A DNA stretch of 64,000 bases from Komagataella phaffii GS115 (Eukaryota > Ascomycota > Pichiomycetes > Pichiales > Pichiaceae): contig NC_012964.1 of NCBI RefSeq assembly GCF_000027005.1, positions 1,302,001 to 1,366,000 on the forward strand. Reading direction: 5' to 3'. Position numbers and translations under genes: made by a program. A model generated the notes under the pieces. The model saw only the letters and a list, made by a program, of their open reading frames with translations, did not search any database and was not told the origin of the DNA. Shown piece by piece: positions 22,101 to 29,471 of the stretch. Within the stretch, counting starts at the first letter, position 1. Every line of letters begins with the position of its first letter.

Positions 22101-23619
22101 CGAAGCTTCCTAATGAGAGTGGCCGATTGTCAGAATTCATTGCCGAATAATTCTGTGTGCTGGAGTAAAAAAACGAATCCCAATCTTGAGTCGAATCTTT
22201 CTCAATTGGGAGATTCGATTTTTCAGGAGAAGCCTGGATATCTTCTCCTACATTCTCAGATTCATCTTCATTGCTTAGATGCGGAAGAGTGATTTCAAAC
22301 CAGTCGTTAATTAGTTCATCTGTGCTTGATATTTGATCACCATCAGATTCATCTTGAGTCTGCTCTATCTGTGTCAGGCAATCAGACTTTGTAAAATTTT
22401 GGCTGCTTACCAAAATGTCCATCAAATTATCATTGGTAAATGGCAACAACTCAAATTTAGACACATCTGGTTTCGTGATATTCTCTGATACGCTGTTAAA
22501 ATAAGTAGGAACACTGGCCAACTTGGGGTTAGAATTGTCACCAAACACCTCTATATTCAGAGGTCTATTTGAGTTGTAAGCAGCTATGGATGATTCGATC
22601 GCAAGCTGGAACTGTAACTCAAGCTCTTCTTGATCGACCCAAAGTGCTGGCTTGAGTACTCGTTCACTATCTTCGAACAAGGTTGCTTGAGTTTTTTCTT
22701 CAACGTTGTTGACCGATCGTTGAAACTTGATGTCTTCAATTATGCCTTTTGTAGAAGACAAATACTTTTCTGTCTGGGATTCGACATCTGGTTCAAGATT
22801 CAGAAGTCGATGTAGATCTCTTTCCCGTAATTGGTCTCTATTCAATATCCAATCAGCGTTTATATCCGCTTCAAAAAAGGAGTTAGTAATTCGTTGAAAG
22901 CTACTTGCAGAAAGAACGTTTAGTTTGTTTTTTCTATTGATGATCCTTGGGTTTAGATAATCTTTCAAACGCTTGTTGAGTTTATCCTGATTCAGCTGTG
23001 AATTGCCATCAATTAAAGGGGATCTCCAATACCATTGTTTGATCTTCAGCCAGTCACATGGAAACAAGTTATAATCTGTGAGAAACTGCATGGTATATGG
23101 AATATGTGATTCAAATGGTTGAATCTTGGATCCAAATATTTTTCCTTCACTCAGAAGTTTCGAAAGCTTGGGAACATACTTCGGATTTAATAAGCAAATC
23201 TTCACAAATGCGGAGTGCATAACATGAAATCCATAAAATGGCACCCCTTTAACTCTATAAATATCAGCTATGAATGTTTGTTGCTGAGGTATAAGTTCTG
23301 GATTCTCTGAGATAACTGAATTAGTTTCCGGAAACTCTTGATATTCCTGGCCATCAAGCCCGTTGAACTCCTGTTTTCCAAAACTCATTCGAAGCTTCTC
23401 GTCAATTTCATGTCGTAAATTTTCAAGATCATCTCCCTCCCACTGAATCAGTAAGTAGGGATACACATTGTGGATGTGAACACAACAAGTGTGGCCTGTC
23501 TCGAGTTTACCAAAAACTCTTAGCACTGGGGCTTGTGGTAGACCAAGTTTTTCTTCAAACTGTGACGGTGGATCAGATTGATAAGAGTCTACGCAGATGA
23601 TTTGAACTTCTAAGTTCAT
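19132..23619 (-). CDS. REV3: DNA polymerase zeta catalytic subunit
   Basis: B-family polymerase for mutagenic translesion synthesis, working with Rev7. The 1495-residue product matches the yeast length (1504). Visible are an N-terminal domain with YPYLLIQWEGDDL and PFYGFHVMHSAFVKI, a long divergent middle, palm motif A DFQSLYPSLVIAYNYCY (about residue 955), fingers QLALKLIANVTYGYASA, and palm motif C YGDTDSLFVY (about 1120) with the catalytic aspartates. The C-terminal domain has CLVCGTNLP plus CRQC (zinc CysA) and CEFC plus CENQNC (CysB, an iron-sulfur site in this family). Start is the first ATG, matching the family N-terminus. Confidence 0.96.
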   Translation of the reverse strand: MNLEVQIICVDSYQSDPPSQFEEKLGLPQAPVLRVFGKLETGHTCCVHIHNVYPYLLIQWEGDDLENLRHEIDEKLRMSFGKQEFNGLDGQEYQEFPETNSVISENPELIPQQQTFIADIYRVKGVPFYGFHVMHSAFVKICLLNPKYVPKLSKLLSEGKIFGSKIQPFESHIPYTMQFLTDYNLFPCDWLKIKQWYWRSPLIDGNSQLNQDKLNKRLKDYLNPRIINRKNKLNVLSASSFQRITNSFFEADINADWILNRDQLRERDLHRLLNLEPDVESQTEKYLSSTKGIIEDIKFQRSVNNVEEKTQATLFEDSERVLKPALWVDQEELELQFQLAIESSIAAYNSNRPLNIEVFGDNSNPKLASVPTYFNSVSENITKPDVSKFELLPFTNDNLMDILVSSQNFTKSDCLTQIEQTQDESDGDQISSTDELINDWFEITLPHLSNEDESENVGEDIQASPEKSNLPIEKDSTQDWDSFFYSSTQNYSAMNSDNRPLSLGSFEIPSTNFSDFSKSLASKGMLKIEYPDPFYSDPSDLRDPYIFAGRKFTLLSNHLSCLEPYSESCLGLTFTKRKPINGIVSGPEWEFNLTPRSFSYVKEWLSHERQTKSMKLITQVFGVTPNSNNQFVYPSMHNTSHQKPSLESHLLSLCAECHISTEENKTPNPQTDAIKAIFWSFESQNSNIDLQIKDSGIFVWQENVTEESMRKLRLLCKQPVAVLGSELEIVQEFVSLVEYIDPDIITAFEPNSSSWGYMIERCKHVYDLDLCEKFSRVQYKFNNKTKDHWGYTHGSSFRITGRHVLNLWRALTHEITLTNYTLENLVYHILHLRIPHYNYGVLSEWFESDKPQYKSLVLNYFTQRVALEMQIITQIQIVSKVTEEAKLIGIDFYSVLSRGSQFKVESLLVRLTKQENLLMISPSKKDVFKQDPLTYVPLIMEPEAAFYKSPIVVLDFQSLYPSLVIAYNYCYTTCLGRMQGYDAFKEQMIGVTKNKLPAGILEVLKHHITLSPNGLMFVKSNVRRSVIGKMLIDLLDTRILVKSAIKKLGNDPRILQTYNSRQLALKLIANVTYGYASATFSGRMPCADIADAIVSSARETLNRAISLIEANTNWGARVVYGDTDSLFVYLPGKSKADAFMIGEEMAAAVTSENPQPVKLKFEKVYHPSTLLSKKRYVGYSYERPEQTEPKFDAKGIETVRRDGIPAQQKIVEKSLRILFDSSDLSQVKQYFQAQVTKILTNNVGLQDFCFAKEVRLGTYKEKYIPPGALVASRKADEDPNAVPQYRERIPYLVVKGRTKERLKDRCLSPEEYLARKDTEFLELDAQYYIDKVIIPPLERIFQLMGVNVRSWFTEMPVIQRISPYIKQSNTSKPSTIHHFITVLRCLVCGTNLPRGNKSKICRQCQNSPLEVVTSLGAKIHNAEKKVQNIFNLCEFCSSGHALFLPNFQNFNSVKFLTASSCENQNCILYYKRLKAETKLTHLENDELVQLKALDW

Positions 23620-23827
23620 AGAATGCCATTTGAAAAAGTTTTAAGCAATGAATTACCTATTACGTGCGAACTTGCTAACTATAGATAATCAGTCCCTCTC
23701 GAAAAACCTGATCGGATAAGAGAGTTAGCAATTCAAAGACTTATATTTAGAGCATCAGGAGCATTACCAAACCGGAATTGACTTGTACAGTTCAATTGAA
23801 GGTTACTCTAGCAAATATATATTGATC

Positions 23828-24445
23828 ATGGCCAAACAATTGGTTTACTTGAGATTTCCAATGGATCGTCCTAAGGAATCATCGAAACAAAACGAACCTA
23901 TGTTGACAGGTAAATGGGACAAAGAAAAATTGGATCAATTATATGACATCGTACATCCGTACTTATTCTCTGGCAGGATTGAGTTTAATTGGAAGAAGCT
24001 AGAACAGCATTTTGGGGAATCAGCAGACTCGATCAAGCGTCAGGTAATCCTACTGTCCCATCTGGATCATTATATTGGCGAAACACCTTCAAGAAAGAAT
24101 AGTTTAGAGACGAACCAAGCTTCATCATTGAATAAGACCCTACAGCAATTAGAGACTCTAAAGTTAGAGGACGCTGCGGACCGAGAGACTTTGATAAATA
24201 ATCTACAGGCCGCAAAGCTAACTACAATCAACAGTCATGATGAGCCTGATAGGTCAGTTGCTCCAAGAGCCAAAGAGCCTAAAGATGACAATACAAACGC
24301 GGTTGAGCTCCTGCTACACCGATCAATATTTTTGAGAAAACAACCTTCCGATTATACCGGCTCATCGTCCATGATTTACTCCCAATCTGGGGGATTTAGT
24401 GATGAGGATCCAGAATTGGTCACCGATTCAAATAATCATGACTAA
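23828..24445 (+). CDS. ATG29: Autophagy-related protein 29
   Basis: Scaffold of the Atg17-Atg31-Atg29 complex that organises the phagophore assembly site. The 205-residue product starts MAKQLVYLRFP, the beta-strand start typical of Atg29, then has a W-D-x-x-K-x-x-x-L-Y block (KWDKEKLDQLYDIV), FNWKKLEQHFG and a following helix, matching the conserved N-terminal module (W-N-G-T-K... DW-x-x-L-x-x-x-F). The remainder is polar and disordered, ending acidic. The ATG at 23828 is chosen because upstream the frame offers only TTG. Length fits the family (213). Confidence 0.75.
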   Translation: MAKQLVYLRFPMDRPKESSKQNEPMLTGKWDKEKLDQLYDIVHPYLFSGRIEFNWKKLEQHFGESADSIKRQVILLSHLDHYIGETPSRKNSLETNQASSLNKTLQQLETLKLEDAADRETLINNLQAAKLTTINSHDEPDRSVAPRAKEPKDDNTNAVELLLHRSIFLRKQPSDYTGSSSMIYSQSGGFSDEDPELVTDSNNHD

Positions 24446-24654
24446 TAGAGCTTAGTGAAAGCTCGTAGGTAAGGTTTGGGTGGGCTTGGTGTGGGAAATG
24501 AACATACAGGTTTATGATCAATAGGCGTCTTGTTTCTCCTATCTTTTGTAGATGTTACATGAACAATTGGCGGTAGTGATTTTACCAGTTTTCTGATGAG
24601 GTTACGAAATCTACAACAACGCAGGCGCTCTAAATTCTTCCCCACCCCCTTCAT
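24442..24654 (-). CDS. Candidate 70-residue basic ORF between ATG29 and TUM1
   Basis: The frame from ATG at 24654 to the stop at 24442-24444 encodes a basic protein starting MKGVGKNLERLRCCRFRN, with an amphipathic middle (LIRKLVKSLPPIVHV) and a Pro/Lys-rich end (PTPSPPKPYLRAFTKLY). It overlaps the last four bases of ATG29 on the other strand and fills the TUM1 promoter. The composition resembles small mitochondrial or ribosomal proteins, but I recognise no family. It may be chance. Confidence 0.27.
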   Translation of the reverse strand: MKGVGKNLERLRCCRFRNLIRKLVKSLPPIVHVTSTKDRRNKTPIDHKPVCSFPTPSPPKPYLRAFTKLY

Positions 24655-24678
24655 TACGCTGAGCTGACGCAGATTCTC

Positions 24679-25614
24679 ATGTTGAAAAGTTCCAACCTGA
24701 TTTCTCCATCCCAATTGGCAAGCTTTTTCAAATCTACCAACTCAAGATTGGTCGCTGTCGATGCATCTTGGTATATGCCTAACGTACCTGACAATGGATT
24801 TTTGAAGTATCGTCAGGTCCGATTAGGAGCCAATTCTGTTTTCTTCGACATTGACCTTGTCAAGGATGATTCCAGTCATTTCCCACATATGTTACCAAGT
24901 GTTGAAAAATTCAACAAAGAGGTTAGCGACTTGGGTATCACTAAAGAGGATACACTGCTGTTTTATGACCAGCAGGGAATTTTCTCAGCACCCAGAGCTC
25001 TTTGGATGTTTGAGATATTCGGGCATGACCCTGCTAAATTGGCTATTCTTAACACGTTTCCAAACTACTCTCAAACGATTGGAGAGTCGACTTTTGCTTC
25101 AAAGGTGCAAGACGATATACCTTACTTGAACACCAAACCCGTTACGAGCCCAACTCCATTTCAGAAATCAGACTACAAGTCTTCAGGGATTGATGGATCG
25201 AAGATCATTTCTTACGAAGAATTACTCTATCTCGTCGAAGCCGATCAAATCGGGACACATTTTACTCTGATCGATGCTAGAGGTTCTTCCAGATTCACAG
25301 GTGAATCTCCGGAACCAAGACCTGGTTTGAGTTCAGGACATGTGCCTAAAGCAATATCATTGCCCTTTACTGAACTAATAGCATCCGATGGCTCGTATCT
25401 CTCCCAGTCTGCATTGGTCTCGCAGTTTGAATCCAGGAAAATCGATGACTCCAAACCAATTATTGTTATGTGTGGAACAGGTGTTACTGCCTGCGTTCTG
25501 AGAACGGGGCTGCAGCGTGCAGGACTAGGGTCGAAGGGAATTAAGGTTTACGATGGTAGTTGGACTGAATGGGCTCAAAGAGCACCAAAAAAATTCATTG
25601 TGAAGGATATCTAA
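24679..25614 (+). CDS. TUM1: Mercaptopyruvate/thiosulfate sulfurtransferase (two-domain rhodanese)
   Basis: Two rhodanese domains. In yeast Tum1 relays sulfur from Nfs1 to the Uba4-Urm1 system for tRNA wobble 2-thiolation. The 311-residue product has an inactive N-terminal domain (about 8-140, with LVAVDASWYMPN and LLFYDQQGIFSAPRALWMFE) and an active C-terminal domain with the persulfide-forming Cys265 in MCGTGVTACVL. GHVPKAISLPF (220-230) is the CH2A-type motif. Length compares with 304 in yeast. Its stop lies only two bases from the convergent BST1 stop. Confidence 0.92.
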   Translation: MLKSSNLISPSQLASFFKSTNSRLVAVDASWYMPNVPDNGFLKYRQVRLGANSVFFDIDLVKDDSSHFPHMLPSVEKFNKEVSDLGITKEDTLLFYDQQGIFSAPRALWMFEIFGHDPAKLAILNTFPNYSQTIGESTFASKVQDDIPYLNTKPVTSPTPFQKSDYKSSGIDGSKIISYEELLYLVEADQIGTHFTLIDARGSSRFTGESPEPRPGLSSGHVPKAISLPFTELIASDGSYLSQSALVSQFESRKIDDSKPIIVMCGTGVTACVLRTGLQRAGLGSKGIKVYDGSWTEWAQRAPKKFIVKDI

Positions 25615-25616
25615 AG

Positions 25617-28600
25617 TTATAAACATGTTTGTGCCAATAGCCACACACAGAGCAAGTTGAAGTAATGATGTAGAGAATACAAGCTCCTGGAACCAAAAAC
25701 CAAAGAATAAAATACAAAATAAACCCCGAAACAGTTGAATATCCAAATATACTCCATTCTTGGAAGCATCTTACCTTGAACATTAGATTGCACCAACAAC
25801 ATGATGGGAAGCACTGCTAGGAAGTTGTGGTGAGATGAAAATGGTGTGGGCCAATTCACGGAAAAGTTATGAATCCATACAACAAGAATAGGTACATTTA
25901 TAGGCAAGATCCACAACATTAGCATGAGTAAAGAGACATTGTAGTTTTGTACATTGGCCTTTATCGAATCAGGACTACTGTCTTGAACTGGAGTCTCTGA
26001 TGGACTCGAAGGACTTGTCAAGCTTTCTGAAGAGTCGTTAGTTTCCTTTCTGAGTGCGATTCTGACTGACAGTATTGCTTGTACGACGGTACATATGATA
26101 AAGGCAAATTGGTAAGGAACATAAACAGGTACCAGACAAAGTAATGCAACAAATCCAATCGTCCTTTTCTTTTGACTTAAAAACAATCCCCCTATCCTTC
26201 TCCTTTGAAAAAAAGTGGATTTTCTTAACATAGATGACCTGCCAATGAGAGTAACACTCATGAGTAAAGTGTGAATGAAAAAATAAACAAGAGAGATCAG
26301 CGCAATCGAAATCACTGTAAAGCATGGCGCCAACCACCATAAAATTGATTCTTCGAGTCCTAATAAGTAAGGATTGATATGCATTGAGTCACTTCCGGAC
26401 ACCAAGTTCATTTGCTTGACGTTATATTCATTCAAGGGTTCTAGGAATGCAATTAGTGATTGAAAAAACCCGTTTGAACAACAGATAGATAGGACAGATA
26501 CTGAGAATAGTAATGGTAGTAATGTTGAATAATGAACTAACATAGTTAGTCCTTCCCCAAAAGCTGGAAAGTATCCCTCCTTGTAATGCACATTGGATTG
26601 CAATAAGAAAACAATTAAGACAATAGCAACCGGAAAACTAATTATCAACAACCTATAACGCAACACCAAGAGTTTAAGTGACTGAAACCAGGATATCGAT
26701 AAATAGATATCCATTACTTCTTCGATAGCAATAGAGTCACTGAACAATTGGAGCGACAGATACGTTCTATTGTCTCTTTCAAATGGAACATAAGGTATCA
26801 TACCACTGTGGAAAACAAGAGATATTTGATCATTTTCCTTCAAGTTAACTAACCATTTGGTTTCTTCGTTGATGTGAAACTTCAACAGAGGAGTGAACAG
26901 TTCGTGCTCACTGCTCTTGTATCTAATATCAAGCTTGTAGGCCAACAAACTACTATGCGCTGATGGAACCAGTAAGTTCAAATTAAATGGTCTATTCTTG
27001 GGAAGAGTAAGGTAGTAACCTCTGGTAATCAATTCATAAAGACTGCGCTGGCCGAGCGGGATTGTTTGAGCTTGATCTTGTTGCATTTCAGCGACAACAA
27101 ACTCATCTTCTAGCTTCTCAGGCACTCGCACCAAAACAAATTGGTAATTGGAGAGTGTATCAGTGTGGTATTGAATAAGATGGAAAGGAGGATACTGGCC
27201 ATCAATTGATGAGCTTGCAGTTGTCCTTGTGTTTTTCAATGATCTGGGAATTGAGTGAGAGCTCTTACTGACATCAATGCATTCCATTTCTACTGAATTG
27301 GAAGGCTCTAGTGGATTTGTGTAATCAAGAACGGATGTCTCTTGTGTTGCTGAATACTTCTTGGTTGCTGATAAGGGATTACAGAGCAAGACCGAGGGAT
27401 TTTTACTACTTTCAATCTGAGATTGGCTAAAGGGCGACGAACTTAAAACTGTGAAAATTGAGCCATTTTTGGGAATTTCAAAAAGGTTGATAACTGGTTT
27501 GGGAGAACCGTAAAGTCTTATCCTTGAATCTCTTGCATCCACGTTGTCAAGATCAGTATTCACTTTAACCCTCATGGGCAACTCGTTAACCTGAGAATTG
27601 ACAACGGAAGCTTGGTTGAGCTGCAAGGAATTGAAATCCTTTGAAAGTCCATCCAAAAGATACGTTTCAAATATGGACATGCGCTTTTCTAAGTTATAGG
27701 TTTTTTGTGGGGAAGATGAATCTATAGTCTCCAATAGCACTTTAGCAATGACTTTTCGTAACTGATCACACCAAACAATTGCAAGATGGTCAATTGGTGT
27801 CCAAACACCTGGTATTCCAGTAGAGAATACATTAAAGCCGTGTGTTCGGGGAATAAGGCCCTTTAGCGTTGTATAATCTGCAGGTAAAGTGGTGTCTAAC
27901 AATCCGCCCGTAACTGATACTAACGATACATTCTGTAGCCTTGAGTGAGCAAGTTCATATAGTTCCGAACCTAGAGCATTGTCATGCATTAACCCAATCC
28001 TCCAAAATTCGTCTGTATCTTTGTAAATACGATTGAGATTTCCATCAAAAGTCGCAGGAGCAGCAGCATGAGGAGTCGCTAGAGTCAAGATGGTATTTAT
28101 TGATTCAGCAACATAATTAGGCAAAGACATCATGACGCGGGCAACTATGCCACCCATCGAATGTGCCACAATAATGACAGAAGTGGGTGGGTTTTTTTGT
28201 TCGGAATACAGAGAAAGGATGAACTTGACAGCCTCATTCAAGAATTCCGCTTGATCCAGAAGCGTTCGTCCATGAAAAGCAGTGAGGTCTTCGTTGAAGT
28301 CGGCGGTGAAAAAGTCAATCTTCGAGGAGTTTGGATTTACATCCAATTGGTATCGGTAATCCTGTGCACCATTCTTGTAAAATCTATCGTACAGGAGTGT
28401 GCTTTCAGAGGCGATGGATCTCACTTGTCGATAGCTTCCAGCATTTCCAGGAATAAATAATGCAGGAACTCCGTCCAAACTTAAAGTCTCATCAGAGCCC
28501 TCTTCTGGTATCTTGTCCTTTCCTTGCTCTCTATAGAGATACAAAGAGTACTTGGATGCAAACCTCGAGTGATTTTGATTAAACGCTTTCACTCTGGCGT

Positions 28601-28859
28601 ATGAGGGAAACATTGTAACCTTGCGACAGAAGTTACTATCAATTTCAGCAGCAGACTCGAACCAGCTACCACAAATTTGCAAAATGATAAGCAGGCCGAT
28701 ACATATCACTATCGACAATGAAGTCTTAGGGTATCGCATGCTTCTGCCCTCGTGTTCGTCCGGTTCGAACTTTTCCTTAGATTGGACAAAGGAAGATGAG
28801 GGAGAGTCAACGGATTCATGCAAAGATGCTTGATTTTTCCCGGAAGGCAGTTGTTCCAT
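25617..28859 (-). CDS. BST1: GPI inositol-deacylase of the ER
   Basis: Removes the inositol-linked acyl chain from GPI anchors, needed for export and quality control of GPI proteins. The 1080-residue product has one N-terminal membrane segment (about 48-64), then a lumenal alpha/beta-hydrolase PGAP1 domain with GVPALFIPGNAGSYRQVRS (129-147) and the nucleophile AHSMGGIVAR (Ser234), followed by several membrane spans in the C-terminal third. LTLATPHAAAPATFDGNL belongs to the same domain. Yeast Bst1 has 1029 residues. Diverges from AXL2. Confidence 0.94.
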   Translation of the reverse strand: MEQLPSGKNQASLHESVDSPSSSFVQSKEKFEPDEHEGRSMRYPKTSLSIVICIGLLIILQICGSWFESAAEIDSNFCRKVTMFPSYARVKAFNQNHSRFASKYSLYLYREQGKDKIPEEGSDETLSLDGVPALFIPGNAGSYRQVRSIASESTLLYDRFYKNGAQDYRYQLDVNPNSSKIDFFTADFNEDLTAFHGRTLLDQAEFLNEAVKFILSLYSEQKNPPTSVIIVAHSMGGIVARVMMSLPNYVAESINTILTLATPHAAAPATFDGNLNRIYKDTDEFWRIGLMHDNALGSELYELAHSRLQNVSLVSVTGGLLDTTLPADYTTLKGLIPRTHGFNVFSTGIPGVWTPIDHLAIVWCDQLRKVIAKVLLETIDSSSPQKTYNLEKRMSIFETYLLDGLSKDFNSLQLNQASVVNSQVNELPMRVKVNTDLDNVDARDSRIRLYGSPKPVINLFEIPKNGSIFTVLSSSPFSQSQIESSKNPSVLLCNPLSATKKYSATQETSVLDYTNPLEPSNSVEMECIDVSKSSHSIPRSLKNTRTTASSSIDGQYPPFHLIQYHTDTLSNYQFVLVRVPEKLEDEFVVAEMQQDQAQTIPLGQRSLYELITRGYYLTLPKNRPFNLNLLVPSAHSSLLAYKLDIRYKSSEHELFTPLLKFHINEETKWLVNLKENDQISLVFHSGMIPYVPFERDNRTYLSLQLFSDSIAIEEVMDIYLSISWFQSLKLLVLRYRLLIISFPVAIVLIVFLLQSNVHYKEGYFPAFGEGLTMLVHYSTLLPLLFSVSVLSICCSNGFFQSLIAFLEPLNEYNVKQMNLVSGSDSMHINPYLLGLEESILWWLAPCFTVISIALISLVYFFIHTLLMSVTLIGRSSMLRKSTFFQRRRIGGLFLSQKKRTIGFVALLCLVPVYVPYQFAFIICTVVQAILSVRIALRKETNDSSESLTSPSSPSETPVQDSSPDSIKANVQNYNVSLLMLMLWILPINVPILVVWIHNFSVNWPTPFSSHHNFLAVLPIMLLVQSNVQGKMLPRMEYIWIFNCFGVYFVFYSLVFGSRSLYSLHHYFNLLCVWLLAQTCL

Positions 28860-28986
28860 GACCTCGCCCTTCCGTTTGTCTTCCGTTTACAAAAGGTAGA
28901 CCTTGTTGGTGGTGTATTGATGGTTTCGATGGAATTGAAATTCGTGCCAGATGCTACATGATGCTGTTAGATGATACTCAAATTTG

Positions 28987-29039
28987 AGACGCGTAAAGAC
29001 CCAAGAATAAAAAAATTAATTAAACACTTTAACGCGTCT
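28987..29039. promoter_or_regulatory. Inverted pair of MluI boxes in the BST1-AXL2 intergenic region
   Basis: Two ACGCGT cores (28989-28994 and 29032-29037), 43 bp apart, sit within inverted arms AGACGCGTAAAG (28987-28998) and CTTTAACGCGTCT (29027-29039), which match apart from one inserted base. ACGCGT is the MBF site of G1/S genes. They lie 128-180 bp from the BST1 start and 433-485 bp from the AXL2 start. Yeast AXL2 is transcribed in G1, so AXL2 is the likelier target; that is an inference. Confidence 0.55.
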
Positions 29040-29471
29040 TGCATGAGAAAGGGGTTGTTAGCTGCTCTGTATTCATAACATCTTACTCCTTTGAATTCAA
29101 ACATGCATTTTATGAAAGACGCCCTTCATACTGTTGCATCCCGCAGGAACCAACAAAATGGGATTAATAGTCCTTTAGGAAGGCTTTCTGCACATTCTTC
29201 TAAACTTTTCCCTAAGTAAATGAGATTCTCCTCCCAAATTCAGCTACGACTGTTATCAGGTTTTACAAAGGGACCTAATGCTAGAATGATCAGACTCTGC
29301 ATACGCTTGAAACCATATTACTAGGGTAATCCCCTGCGAGAATGAAGTTGACATTCTACTGTAACATTTTTGAATTAGTTCATTCTTCTCAGTAGTATTT
29401 GGGTAGTTCATCATACAGGAACAAGTGCAAGATATACCTTGAATCCGAAGCGAAGGGTAAGAAAAAAAGAG

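Noticed and set aside
28740..28775. GGTTCGAA stretch resembling a tRNA B box
   Set aside because: It is inside the BST1 coding frame, with no A box or acceptor stem at the right distance. No tRNA was found in the window.
29103..29219. 38-codon ORF in the BST1-AXL2 intergenic region
   Set aside because: Noted as a possible upstream ORF of AXL2 but too short and without family match to list as a gene.
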